Shown piece by piece: positions 47,977-59,689 of a stretch of 64,000 nucleotides of DNA. A program made the translations under genes and the position numbers. The notes beneath the pieces were generated by a model. It saw only the letters and a list, made by a program, of their open reading frames with translations, ran no database searches and was not told the origin of the DNA. The DNA comes from Salminus brasiliensis (Eukaryota; Chordata; Actinopteri; Characiformes; Bryconidae): contig NC_132896.1 of the NCBI RefSeq assembly GCF_030463535.1, forward strand, positions 29,857,209 to 29,921,208, given 5' to 3'. Within the stretch, counting starts at the first letter, position 1, and each line of letters begins with the position of its first letter.

Positions 47977-48085
47977 GTCTGTCTGTCTATCTATCTGTCA
48001 GTCTCTCTGTCTATCTATCTATCTATCTATCTATCTGTCTGTCTGTCTGTCTATATATCTATCTGCCTATCTATCTGTCTGTCTC

Positions 48086-48172
<87 letters not shown>

Positions 48173-48228
48173 GTCAGTCTCTCTATATCTATATATATAT
48201 ATGTCTGTCTGTCTGTCTGTCTATCTAG
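47178..48228 (+). repeat. CTAT/CTGT tetranucleotide array, about 1.05 kb
   Basis: The complement of the GATA/GACA type at 24350-24930. The first part (47180-47290) has a 24-bp higher-order unit in which CTGCCTG recurs, and later parts use CTGCATG and CTGTCAGTCTCTC variants. Plus-strand frames of 285-366 codons across it are repeat translations and not proteins. Confidence 0.97.
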
Positions 48229-48377
48229 AACCAGAACCACGACAACCCAAAGAACACGTAAATGCTTAAAGGTATTAAGGAAAAGCATTTGTTCTTAGTA
48301 GAACCATTTGAAAATGCTGAACAACACCCAAATAACACTCAAATTAGTCTTATTACTATATTTTAAAAAATACATGG

Positions 48378-48795
48378 AATATATGTCCAGATGTTTGTGG
48401 ACACCCCTAAGTTGCACCCATTTTGGACACTGAGTCCCTGTAGAGAGGTATTGGCAATAAAAAAGGAGTTCCTAGAGCAGATAACCATTAACCTATTGGC
48501 CCCATGCTGCCTAATGCCGACGTGGGCTAGATGGTTATAAAGCCCCCCAGCATTGAGCTGTGGACCAGTGGAATGATGGATTATGCTCTATTCGATAAGT
48601 TGGGTAGTTGAGGATGAGGTGGGGTGGTGATGATCATGCAATCAAATCCAAACAGCAATGCTGCTCCAAATCTAATACACCCTGGACAGTAGAGACAGTA
48701 CCTCCAACAAAAGCAGGAGAATCTTTTTTAATAGCCTGGTTTTCGGAAGGAATGTTAAACTAGCAGGTGTCCCAATACTTTTGTCCATGTTGTGT
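48378..48795 (-). mobile_element. MITE copy, minus orientation, both ends
   Basis: It starts ATATGTCCAGATGTTTGTGG then ACACCCC and ends GCAGGTGTCCCAATACTTTT then GTCCATGTTGTG. The interior (GGCCCCATGCTGCCTAATGC, AGCCCCCCAGCATTGAGCTG) is the reverse complement of 30375-30885. Confidence 0.85.
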
Positions 48796-48928
48796 GCGCA
48801 TATATGAATGTACTTATTGACCAAAATGACTTGGAGTCAAATGTATATATTTATGTATATTATATAGAATCTGACGCAGGTCTCGAGGTCTCATCAAAGC
48901 AGCTAACACCTACTTTACAGACCTCATG

Positions 48929-48974
<46 letters not shown>

Positions 48975-51825
48975 TTTTTATTTATTCAACCTCAAATGTA
49001 AATGGCAATCCAGTCAATTTACACATTTAAAGTTATAGTATACATATTAGACTTAACAAATAGCCCCGTTTAGGCCCTGTTCGTATGCATATGAAGCACA
49101 AATTATTATTATTTATCTTTTTGTTTTTGAAAGAAGCGTTCAATTAGTCATATAATACTTCAGCATTCTGCGCACGCCCGGGTGCTCTGCCGCTGATGGA
49201 TTGTGCGAGGTGCACTGTGCTCTGCTGCTGACAAGGCGAGGGAGGCTTAGCCGGGATGGCCCAGGCTCGATACGCGGGCATCCTCGCTGTCAGTCAGAGA
49301 GGATGCAAATAGGTGCAAATAGGACCCGTTTGTAAAACGCTGCAAAATGCTCTGAGGACGCTGTTGGGGTTACTGATGAAGCCTCGCATTCAGTCTCAGA
49401 GCAGGGACCTCTCCTGTGGCGGCTGGATCGATGGCACTTTGCTGACTCGATTCAAGTTCGCTGCCTCCCTCTTACTTGGAAATGGGAGAAATTACCAGAG
49501 GCTTCGACGAGGCTTTGCTTCGGAAGGGGAGGAGAGAAAATAAAAAGGCAAAAGATTTAATTACACTCGCCACCTTTAAATTAAACCTATATAATTTCTG
49601 AGTTGGCACACAAGCAAAATGCATTTCAGCAAAGATGAGGCAGGCCTGTGTCTGAAGGGGAAGGAGATGCCAACCAGTAAGTGCCTTCGGTTGCATTGCA
49701 GTGCTCTGCAGATTTGCAGGGCAATACCTGCACGTCCTTTCACGTAAATTATGCTGTAAGAGAATAACCCAATGCTGGCACTTTCCTGGTAGCATGCCTG
49801 CTGCTTGTGTGCAGGTGCGGGGAAGGCCCGAATAGGCCGAGAGCATGTAAATGCGGACCTTTAAGATTGGCAGCAGTTTAGAAGTTTATTTATAGCTTGC
49901 TTTCAAAAATCAACACTGTAACATTTATTCTCAGTAATGAAGGGGTGCCATAGTGTTGTTGTGCCAAAGAATGTATTTATTCAGTAATTTGACATATAAA
50001 TATAAAAAAGACTTTTATCAGGTGAAAAAAAAAAATGCTCAGATGTGATTTACAGGCCTATTACCACCCTGTTATTTGGCCTCAGAATGAGAATTTCCTT
50101 TCACATAGGGCTTTAAAAAAAACAACAACAGCAATAAGTGAGTTACATTGAATTTTGGGAGACAGACCATGCCCCAAACTCCTCCTCCTGCCCCTTAAGC
50201 CTCTTAAATAATCCCGCTTCTCAGTCCAACTTGGTGTCAAATAAACGTTGCACCATCCTCCTCCCCGTCCCTTTCCTTACTTCCATCACTCGCCACACAA
50301 ACTAGGGGGTCCAGCTCCACATGCAGACCACAGAAATGCCAACTTGGAGTCCAAACAAAAGTTATATGCCATGTTCGATCTCAGGGCGTGGTCCGCACTA
50401 GCAAAGCTCTACTTCTATTGGCTGGTTTACTGGCTGTCACCAGCCAAGTATTCTTAAACCACATATTATAGCATAGTTTTAACGCTGTGGAGTTTTACTG
50501 GCTATTGCTGCTGTCCTCCCGTTGTGTCCTCTCAGCGCGATGTGCTGTTAGCAAGCCGAACATATTGTATCAGGTTAGCTTTAAGCCTTGCACCAGCTCG
50601 CTCGTTCCCTGAGTTTGGCTTTCTTAAGTTTTACCGGTGTGAAAATAAGCCGGTGCGTTCCCTTCTGATGCATGTTTAGCTCCAGTTTGGTTCAGCTGAG
50701 GTAGTGCTAGAGGTTGTTTTCGAGGATGCAGATGATGGAGCCAAGAGATAGTAAAAGCCAATCAGTTAGCATTAGCTTTTAGCCTAGCATGGACCCCTAT
50801 TTGCCCCCCCTGGCATTTGCTTCATCGCATGCCAAGTTTGAGCTCACCTTCTGCGGGCTCTAGACGTGGTCTAGATCTGGTTCCCGTAGCAACTCATATT
50901 CCCATAGCTAGTCTAGAGGTAATGAGCTGCTCTGTTGTATCAACAACACCATATTGTTCTGAAGTCGTCGTAGCATTTTACAGCTTCACCAGCTTTTGAC
51001 TAGGGCTTTCACTCGTGGGCTGGGTGTATGTAAATTGTGGGGGTGTTTATATACTGTGTCAAGACTGTGATGTAATAGTTTTGGGGGTTTGGAATTGGCC
51101 TGTTTTCCAGATATGCTGGATTTTTGGTCTTTTGAAGAAGAAACAACCCGTGTTTGAGGCTCATGGTATGTCAGGGCATGTGTGAAACTATGAGCTATGC
51201 TCTCTAGGCTCATAGGCCAGACTACAGGGTATTCTATGTGAATCTTCTTGCCATTCAATTAATGGATGTTTCAGTACATCCCCAGAACACAGAAAGTAAT
51301 GCACTTACAATGGAAACCAATGGGCGAATGCTTCAGTTTCAGCACTTCCGATTGGCTTCAATTCTAAGTGCATGAACATGCATTGAAATGACTGTCCAAT
51401 GCAATCTACCACAAGCTACAGAGGCAGCAGACCAGGTAGATCGGAAGATGCTGGAGTGTTCCTTTAAACAGAGCGAGAAAGAGAGAGCTGTAGGAGGCTG
51501 AGATGTGGGAGGGTGTTTCCCCATAGGGAATGGGGGAACACGCTCATGGGGAGGGGGGGTCCAGACACCCAGGACAGTGTAGGCAGTTTTTTGTGTTCTA
51601 ACTTGTTGTGTTCTAGCATTTCTACATCCCACACTTCGGAGGAATCCTTATTAGTGTGTGTGTGTGTGTGTATGTGTGTGTGTGAAGGGGGTTTCTCCCG
51701 TTCCTTGTTATGAAAGGCCGGCTCTCCCAGCACCTACGCAGAAGCCCACGCCTCTGTCTGTCCTCACTCGCTTGCTCTATCACCCACTGGTTAATATTTA
51801 ATTAAGTCCTGCCAGCCTGCCTGGG
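48796..51825. other. Non-coding; TA tract and candidate conserved block
   Basis: A TA run covers 48931-48969. The block at 49130-49560 is GC-balanced and non-repetitive (for example GCCCGGGTGCTCTGCCGCTG near 49177) and is a candidate conserved element. A TG run lies at 51656-51684. Other text to 51825 shows no recognisable gene. Frames of 124 (49472-49846) and 97 codons carry no domain. Confidence 0.4.
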
Positions 51826-51839
51826 TGGAGGGAGAGAGA

Positions 51840-51885
<46 letters not shown>

Positions 51886-52111
51886 GAAAGATCTTCACAC
51901 CCCCACACTCAGAGGCAAATACCAAGCATCTGCTGGAATTAATCACTGGCCCTGGCTGGCAGCCTGATGGAGACTCTCTCTCTTTCTCTCTCTCTCTCTC
52001 TCGCTCTCTCCCTTCGCCCACCTCTGCTCACCGCCTCCCCTCCGCGCTATCCCTGTCATTAGCATAAAGGTGAGTCCAGTGGAGGCGGCCTAGCAGAGGA
52101 GCGCAAAAGAG

Positions 52112-52152
<41 letters not shown>

Positions 52153-52160
52153 GACTGAAA
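51826..52160. repeat. GA and TC microsatellites
   Basis: GA run at 51826-51882, TC run at about 51973-52010, GA run at 52115-52150. Between them CATTAGCATAAAGGTGAG (near 52058) is unique. Confidence 0.9.
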
Positions 52161-52424
52161 AAGAGACATATATATATCCTTGCTGTCAAATCAACACCTC
52201 GATTATCAGCTCCATTGTGGATCGTATTTAATTATTCATAACACCTGCCATTTACAGCCATCGGTCATACATTACAGTCACTGGTCTCAGATCTTTAGAG
52301 ATGATGTAACATTAAACAAAGGGATCCCTAGTCAATAAATAACTCATTTTGTCACACAAAAACCTTGTATCTTCTAAATGTCAACTTTACAGGAGAGGCA
52401 AAAAAACATTTTAACTTGCAATGG
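52161..52424. other. Unique AT-rich block, candidate regulatory element
   Basis: The stretch at about 52175-52265 has CAAATCAACACCTCGATTAT, CCATTGTGGATCG and TTTAATTATTCATAAC, a dense set of homeodomain, T-box-like and Sox-like cores. Not repeated in the window. Inference only. Confidence 0.3.
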
Positions 52425-52515
52425 AAGTCAATATAAACAGATCTTAATCCAAGTCATTTTAAAGCCTTTCTATTGGTCTATTGGTCTAAAAAATGCAAAA
52501 ATGGAGACAATGACG
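52425..52515 (+). repeat. Decayed 'GTCATTTT' family repeat
   Basis: AATGGAAGTCAATATAAACA and CCAAGTCATTTTAAAGCC then TTTCTATTGGTCTATT parallel 26750-26825 and 35340-35440. Confidence 0.45.
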
Positions 52516-52619
52516 ATGTGTAGGATTAAGAAGCATGCTCTGTGACACCACAGCAAAGCCATTACCTACAAATTAAGGCCCATAGGAACGTTGGTGAATC
52601 CTTACAAAACTGGCCGGCC

Positions 52620-52780
52620 TGCCAAAATGCCTCCCCCCCAAGGGCAGAACGACAGATAATCCAGTCACCAAGGTCACCAAAAGTTCCAAGAGAACATCTA
52701 AGGTCGATTGTGCTCTCTCAGGGCCCGGCTGCCGATGGCTAGCAGCATGACCGCATGATCACAGCGACAGTGCCATATTC
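52620..52780 (-). mobile_element. SINE fragment, minus
   Basis: GATTGTGCTCTCTCAGGGCC and CTGCCGATGGCTAGCAGCAT followed by TGATCACAGCGACAG match the minus-strand SINE at 3230-3632 in its 5' half. Confidence 0.6.
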
Positions 52781-52980
52781 TGCTGAGACCTCTGTGTTTA
52801 AAGATCTGGAAAGATCCGACCAATTTGTGAAAAAATGAGAGAAAATCAAGAATCAAGAAATACTTTCTAGGAGTCTGAACATTGTCTGACCCTTTCAAAA
52901 CAAATGTGTCACAATTGCTTAGAATTTAATATTTTTAGGTGCTTTTCCTGTTTGTGTATTACAGTAACAATACTACAGAG

Positions 52981-53019
<39 letters not shown>

Positions 53020-53439
53020 CATAAAGAGAGATAGGCCTCCACTGTTTGATCATTTTTAACAATCTATTACACAATTTAAGGAGGGGGAACGTGAGGAGAG
53101 CGTGTTATCCTCGCTTCAGGGAGGAGATTGTGTGGCTAAGACTTAGTGAGATTACACCAGATTTAGATAAGACATGCAAGTTGAAGATATCACTATGTCG
53201 AGCATCTGAAGAGGAGGTTAGCGGGAGTGTGAGAAGAGTGGGAGAGAGAGAGATTGCAAGCATGATTCAGTATAATGGAGACACTTTGCTTATAATGATA
53301 GAGCTGGCTAGGTGGATGTTTAGAGGTATTATGCAGTGCTTGATGTGTAACCTGATGTCATATTGAGCTTCAAAAGCTGGGATGCTTTCAGTCAAATACA
53401 GCAATACTGGGTTATTAACCAACTCCATAATGCATGTTT
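52781..53439. other. Non-coding; GA tract and an unexplained 106-codon frame
   Basis: A GA run covers 52986-53016. The plus frame 53046-53366 has an ordinary amino-acid mix (LRRGNVRRACYPRFREEIVW and onward) but no domain I know. It may be a decayed retroelement piece or chance. No promoter or splice signal supports it. Confidence 0.3.
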
Positions 53440-54290
53440 TTATACACAGAAAAAAAACCATCCATGCACTTGCTGGCCTGCCAAACTCACTTCAAACTCG
53501 CTCTGTTGCTGCAGTAATGTCCGTCTCCTACCACTGCTACACCCCTTTCACTGCTTTTGACATCAAGGTTCCACTTGTGTCTCGGCCTGTTTTGCTGATA
53601 TCTCATCATGGATGGCAGCCCTATCACCCAAATGCTCCACCACAAGGAGGACTGAGCTGCTGTACATGCCTGCAGCTAAAATTCTTCACTGTAATTTTGC
53701 CATCTTCTTCAAGAACTCCCTGGTCAGCCCAGCTGCAGAAACATGAAGCCTTGGCTTAGTTGTGGATGAGCAGTTATCATTCTCGACTCATGTTGCGACC
53801 CTTTCTTTCTAAGTACTTGTCCAATCCTTTGTCATTTCAAGGCTCGACTACTGCAACTTCCTCCCGGCTGGTCTTCCTATAAGTACCATCAGACCCTTCA
53901 ACTGATCCAGGATGCAGCAGCACGACTTGTCTTCAATCCCTCCAAGCTCCCAAGTCATGGAACTTCATGTACTGTGTTCTCTTCACTGGCTTCCTGTAGC
54001 TTCCCATCAGATCCAAAACGTTGATTCTGACCTACAAAGGCACAAATGGACCAGAACCTGATACCTCCATACCTGATGGCAAATGTTCAAACCCTGATCT
54101 TTACCAAGAACCTTTCAAAGCTTCAAATATGGCTGGGCTTGACCCACCATCCTTCAAAACATGTGGAAAAAAACATGTGGACGGAACTTCTCATGGGTGT
54201 CCAAAGATCTGAGTTCCTTGCTGTCTTCAAACACCAACTGAAGGCCCATCTCTTTTGGGAGCACTTATTTCAGCACTAGTTTTGCACTAG
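53440..54290 (+). mobile_element. Decayed non-LTR retrotransposon (LINE), 3' part of reverse transcriptase ORF
   Basis: Frame-by-frame reading gives LINE-type text: TELLYMPAAKIL near 53650, VVDEQLSFSTHVATL near 53760, SRLDYCNFLPAGLP near 53840, LIQDAAARLVFNPSK near 53905, LILTYKGTNGPE near 54024, and FLAVFKHQLKAHLFWEHLF near 54217. This is the end of an L2/Rex-like ORF2. Several frameshifts and stops break it, so it is dead. The TAAG-type tail with GAGCGTCTGCTAAATGC lies at 54727-54775, separated by the MITE at 54293-54698. Confidence 0.85.
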
Positions 54291-54292
54291 AA

Positions 54293-54698
54293 GTACACTA
54301 TATGGACAAAAGTATTGGGACACCTGCTCCTTCATTGATTCTTCTTCAAATTTGTTGGAGTAACTGTCTCTACTGGCAAGGGAAGGCTTTATACTACAGT
54401 TTGGAGGATTGCTGTGAGGATTTGATTGCATTCAGAATGTTGGCTGATGATCACCACCCCACCTCATCCCCAACTCCCCAGTTCTATCTTCCATTCAGAG
54501 ACCACGGTTCCACTGCTTTACTGCCCCTCTATCCTATGTCTTACATTAAGCATGGTGCCAGTAGGTTCATGTTTATCTGATCCAGAGCATCCTATTTTAT
54601 TGGCAATACTTCTGAAAAGTGACTAGATGTGTGCATGTGCATTTGTCAGTAATGGGTGCAGCTCAGGGGTGTCAAAAACATTTGGACATATAGTATAC
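54293..54698 (+). mobile_element. MITE inserted between LINE ORF end and LINE tail
   Basis: The left end TACACTATATGGACAAAAGT and right end TTTGGACATATAGTATA are inverted, with TA on both sides. Internal markers (TGTCTCTACTGGCAAGGGAA, CCCCACCTCATCCCCAACTC) match the family at 30375-30885. Flanking TA could be a target duplication, as in Tc1/mariner elements; that superfamily call is inference. Confidence 0.85.
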
Positions 54699-54726
54699 CT
54701 CTGGACTACTAGGGAATATTTAAGCG

Positions 54727-54775
54727 TGGACTTTAAGCATGGACAAGAGCGTCTGCTAAATGCTATAAATGTAAA
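54727..54775 (+). mobile_element. LINE 3' tail
   Basis: GACTTTAAGCATGGACAAGA then GCGTCTGCTAAATGCTATAA is the tail shared with SINE 5400-5640. It completes the LINE fragment upstream. Confidence 0.7.
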
Positions 54776-54954
54776 CATTTGAAGGTAGTGTCTGAAGCTG
54801 TATCATTTCCAGTTCTCTCAGGAGCAATTCCGTTGAACCAGCCAAACAGGTACTGCAGAGTTCAGAATGAACTGCGTTTTACACCGTGACCATACCCTAC
54901 AAATCACACTAAGTTCTGTAGTTTATAAAGTACAATGCAGTTTAGTTTAGGTGC

Positions 54955-55109
54955 ACTTTCATAGCACATAAGGTTCTACAGAATCCTAAAAATGGTTCTA
55001 TCCGGTGTTAGACAGAGCCATTTTAAGAGGTTCTTTAAAGAACCTTATCCAAGAGGTCCTCCATGATTGAAAAGTACCATCTAACCACCAAAGTCTTTTT
55101 TAATGCTTT
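54955..55109 (+). repeat. Fold-back MITE fragment
   Basis: AAGGTTCTACAGAATCC, AATGGTTCTATCCGG and AAGAGGTTCTTTAAAGAACC are of the same type as 19140-19378. The last is a local palindrome. Confidence 0.5.
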
Positions 55110-55375
55110 CAGAACTGTGACTAGTCAAAGAACCAGTTGGTTGCTTAACTCTAGTTTCTGCTACCACAAGGGCTTGGGGGTCCTGAGTTCAAATCCTGAG
55201 CCATGCCGCTTTGCCATCAGCAGTCGGAGTCAGAGAGTGCACAATTGGCGCTCTCGCCAACCCATCGCTCTTGTGGTTGACTTTGCATGCATCAGAAGAA
55301 GACATGTGTTAAGTCCTTACCCTCCTAGTGTCGGGAGCATTGCTAGTGCTAGGGGGGAATTTTGAACAGGTGGGT
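55110..55375 (+). mobile_element. tRNA-derived SINE, plus, decayed head
   Basis: B-box-like GAGTTCAAATCC near 55186 is followed by CTTTGCCATCAGCAGTCGGA, GTGCACAATTGGCGCTCTC and GTGTTAAGTCCTTACCCTCC, then TAGTGTCGGGAGCATTGCTA. The body matches 38550-38825 in reverse. Confidence 0.75.
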
Positions 55376-56254
55376 CGATTGGCAGGACCACATTGGGAGA
55401 AAACAAGAAACATTCTACAACAAAATGTCGACAAGCCTTTTATGTACAGAAAGAGTTCCACTTCTGAAACAGGCTTTAGAACCCTGTTGTGCATTTAAAT
55501 GGTTCTGCGAGTGGTCAGGGTTTTGTATAAACCTCTTATACTTGTGGCCTTTAAAAACAACCCCATTGTTAAGAGTGTGGTTTTAAGAAAGCACAGATCA
55601 GTGGTTCAAACAAGTTGATGTATAAAGTAGAGCTGGCATATCATTACTGAGGGGTCCGATCCAATCCTGTAACAAATCTATCCTGGAACAGCACACCCTT
55701 ACACTGTGTGTGAGCTGATGTAGTTCGCTGTGTGATGCTTCCTGTGGGGCAGCAGTGTGGTTGAGTATTTTGAGCATGCTGGCCTACATTGGGATGATCC
55801 TCTAGCTGATTTTAAAGCTCAGTAGCTTCCAGGAAATGTGGATTGTTGTTTTCATTGGCTGCTACTTTCAATATCAGGCCACTCCTCTCCTGTATTAGTC
55901 AGGAATCTACTGAATTCTCAGTTCTGTTATAGTGCTCCAGTTCCTAATTCATTGAGTTTGATTACATTATTTTTGCTGGTTTAGCTCCAGGGCTGACCCA
56001 CTGCTGGTCATACCTCTCACTTTGGATCTTTTGGACCTAGCCTTTTATTTGAGACTAAAATAGTCTCAAAAACATAAAATATAGCACCCATCAACAAACT
56101 TCAGCTTTCAATATGATGTATGATACTTGTTAGGAAGTTCCACTTGAGTTCTGAAGGGAGCCTGAGAAGTTTTTAGCCTTCTTCAGGTTGTTTTGGTAGC
56201 TACACTTGCTGCTACCTGTCAGTAATTTATAGACATAGCAGTGTTTTACTGGGT
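55376..56254. other. Non-coding stretch, no recognised feature
   Basis: Small frames only. No repeat copy is recognised. Confidence 0.4.
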
Positions 56255-56520
56255 ACATCAACAGCCATAACATTAATACCAGTGCCTAATATTTAGTAGT
56301 CCCCCTGGTACCGTCACAGCAGATCTAAGAATTCGAGGCATGGACTTCACAAGACCTTTGAGGGCATCCTGTGTTATCTGGCACCAAGATGTTTGCAGCA
56401 GATCCTTTAAGTCCTGCAAGTTGTGAGGTGGGGACTCCATGGGTCTTGCCTGACTGTTTACTTGCTGCCTAATATAATCAATGTTATTCACTTCATCAGT
56501 GCATCAGTGCTAATGTTGTG
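56255..56520 (+). mobile_element. Deleted TIR transposon copy, 'CAGCCATAACATTAATACCA'
   Basis: The left end ATCAACAGCCATAACATTAA is followed by GAGGCATGGACTTCACAAGA, TTATCTGGCACCAAGATG, GCAGATCCTTTAAGTCC and then the far end (CTTGCTGCCTAATATAATCA, TCAGTGCTAATGTTGTGGC). The middle of the element is deleted, giving about 265 bp. Confidence 0.75.
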
Positions 56521-57560
56521 GCAGAGTGCATCCTAGTTTAGTTCGTTTTATGGAAGCTAATGGCGCGATGGTTCCCCCGACAGCTGATACGTGACCATTC
56601 GCAAAAGCCAGCGTAAACCTCCTGACCTGAGGATAATAACTGTATTGAGAAGGCAGTTAACCACAAACTGGGTATTCAGTACACTTTTTGTGTTCTTCTT
56701 TTGCTGCCGGCTTCTTTCACCATTACTGTGACAAATGGCATGAAGCTGTGGCCCCTGTGGGCAGCTTTATACTGCCGAAGGTTACACTCGACAGGGAAAC
56801 AATTAGCAGTGGCCACAAGGCAGCACGAGATAGCCAACCCCTGAGACACGGCCTCCGACCAGGGGGGAGCGCAGAGTGCCTTTGTTCTTGTCCGACGTAT
56901 GCGACAAAAGGACCCTCATTTCATGTATCTCGTCCTGTATCCATTTCACTGTGGGGAAATTCCCCAGACAACTGCAGTAACTTTAGCATGTGCTACAGTT
57001 CTGAGTTCTGCAGCATGCTGAAATCAAAGCCCTGCGAAAGCCTCGAACTGAGGGTTAAAAAAGGCTAAAAAAACGATGAGCGGGCCGATCCGGTAATTAT
57101 TTGTCTTTTGAAGCTCGCCTTAATGCAGCGTGTCCATTTTTTGTCTCTTATGCAATGCCTCCGCTTTGAGCTTAGGTCATAAAGTATGTAAACTGGAAGG
57201 GCAGAGCGATGACTAAACCAGCCGGCTGGACTGTTATTGTTACTGAGAATTCGGGGCGAGTGTGACTCAAGCTCATTCTGGGAGACGGAAACTTCCAGAT
57301 CTGATTTATAGCCTGTCTGAATTCCAAATATTGTCAGCTAAAAGCAGGATCGTTAACTTACATCGTCCGCGGACTGTCGAAAGAAGGGCGAAAACAACGA
57401 GGGCCGGATGTTCTGCAGGTGTTAGCTCCAAACCTCCGAAATCACCACCTCCGTTTACTAACGAGTAGCTTAATAAAGAAGCAAGGCTGATTGGTGGTGC
57501 AGAGGTGAGGTGTTGCAATTTTGGTGGATTTGTACTGTTCTGAACCATACAATCAAATGC
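56521..57560. other. Unique GC-balanced block, candidate regulatory region
   Basis: From about 56560 to 57470 there is no repeat; text such as GAAACAATTAGCAGTGGCCA (near 56797) and GGTAATTATTTGTC (near 57091) is typical of fish non-coding conserved DNA. The 126-codon frame at 56688-57068 has no domain. Untested. Confidence 0.35.
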
Positions 57561-59689
57561 TAAAACCATGTTCACATTTTCTAGTATTTTAATTGTGTCC
57601 CTCCACTTATTTTATTATTTTTTTATTTTTATGTATTTTATTTTTTTACACAAGCATTTTCCAACCCAACTTAGGATTTCTTGCACTATTTTTGTTACTA
57701 CACCTGGTATTATACCTTATTCAAGGGCAGTCTGGGTTGAAACACTCCTCATGACTTTCTTTTGGAGGGGCGGGGCTAAACTGCAGTCGCTGATTAGGCA
57801 AATCTATGGACAGGCCTCAATCTGCAGTCGGCCAGTACCTCTAAGTTCCCGTAGACTTGTGAAACGCCATCAGTCGCAGTCCAAGTACTGCTCCATTCAG
57901 AAGTTCACATTCAGCCAAGTATAGTCCAAACGCCTGGATGCACTCTTGTCCCGCCCCTGTTATTGAGGATGCATCGGGACGTGACTTGTGTGTACTTGGC
58001 ACAGCCAAATATCCCAGAATGCATTACGCACCACGCTGCTGTTCCAATCGCAGCTTCCTCCCGTCCTCAAATGTTTGTGAGTTGAACTTTCCAAGCCTGC
58101 ACTAACACGTTCACTAGTCCAAACTTGGCGCACCTTGTATTGAGAATCCCTTTATGTGTACTGATTTATTGAATTTTTTTAAATCAGAAAAATTATCATT
58201 TCAAATTAGGTTGTTTTTGCAGCTTAGTTTACACATATGGACCATTTTGACTGGAACACTCGGACAGTTTGAACTACTGCACAGCTTTACTAAAAAAATA
58301 ACAGGAAATGCAGGAAAAATTACTAGAATGTCTTTTATTTTCTAAATAAACCTTTAATTTTTTCACATCTTTTTGAGCTTAGTTAGAACGCTTTGGTTCG
58401 GTTCCAGATTTCTTCCTGATGCCTGTGCCCATCACATGGATGTGTTCAGGGCCAGCAGTAATTCACCTGATTGAACTCAATGACGTATTCAGATAACTCA
58501 AATCTGGTGCTGGACTACAATTACCAATAAACTATAAAAAGTCTTTTCCTTAAGAGAGCTTTGGAAATGGTTAAATTAGCAGTGATATACATCAACCTCA
58601 GCTGCTTATGTTAGTTCTATTTGTATTATTTATCATTTTCATGGGTTTACTTGGCTAGTTTACACTTACTGTGAGGACTCTACTATTTACCCAGTTCCAG
58701 TTTAGTTCTTCACATTTTGCTCCTAATCATTTAATTGTGTTCTGGAGAGCCTTGATGTTCCTCTCACTTTTATTTTACTTTAAGAACATATAGATCCTAA
58801 AAAGAGAAGTTTAAATAGTTAGAATAGTTTAAAGTTTAGTTCATGTGCTAATATGTTCTACTTACTCATGTTGGTGGATATTTTGGTAGACACTTCTACT
58901 TCTCCTTGAAGCAGAAGTCTCAGTCTTACTGAAGTAACAATGCTTTTACTTGTGAATAGTTTTAGGCTCCTCTACCCACCTCTGGTGGTTGGACGAAAAA
59001 CCTGTAGCCGCTGCATCCCTTCATGGATTCAGGTGAGCGACATGAAGAATGTGGTTTTGTTGCAGCGATTGCATACTTGCATATGACTGGGATGATAATT
59101 AAGCTCTTTTTGTTCTTCACTTTGATCCTGAAAACCTTCTGGTATGTAGGTGTGTACTTCCTTTTCACAGTGATGTTCTGCAAATCTGTCACTTGCTCTC
59201 AGAAGTTAGGACAGAATGGTCCAGTGAGTTGCTGGTGTGCCTCAGGGCACTGGGTCAGGCCAGGTTAGAGTGTCAGACCTTGAAAGCTGGTCGATCCAGA
59301 ATGGCCTGCAGGTAGCCAAACCTCTAGCCACAGTCACAAAGCTGGGATGCTTTCCAGTCATACAATAATCATACGCATCAAAACAGAGCGTGTCAAAAAG
59401 GATGACGGCTGAAGGGGACATGTGAGCCTCAAATTGTTCTGACAAACAGCACAACAGCCGAAGCCGGACTTGAAGAAACCAGTGAATAAATCAGGAAGCA
59501 CTGTCAGAACAGCTACTGTCAGAAGCTCATTGGTGGGTTACCATCACTTTCAGGGAGTTTGATATATATTAAATGGAAAAGTGCACTATGAGATCTACTG
59601 TATATTGGAACATTTGGAAATTCAAGTATCTCCTCGCTGTCAGGAGAAAATCACATAACTCCATTTTGACTTAAGGCTAAATAAACCCA
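57561..59689. other. Non-coding stretch
   Basis: T-rich run at 57600-57660; a GC-balanced patch at 57740-58130 with AGTCCAAACGCC and TAGTCCAAACTTGGCG near-repeats. No gene is recognised; frames up to 118 codons have no domain. Confidence 0.4.

Noticed and set aside
47169..48298. Open frames of 285-366 codons on the plus strand
   Set aside because: They are translations of the CTAT/CTGT array in all three frames (Leu-Ser-Ile-Tyr repeats). A tetranucleotide repeat without a stop stays open in every frame.
59242..59454. 70-codon minus-strand frame with balanced composition
   Set aside because: No domain recognised, no promoter or splice partner; length is within chance for this GC content.
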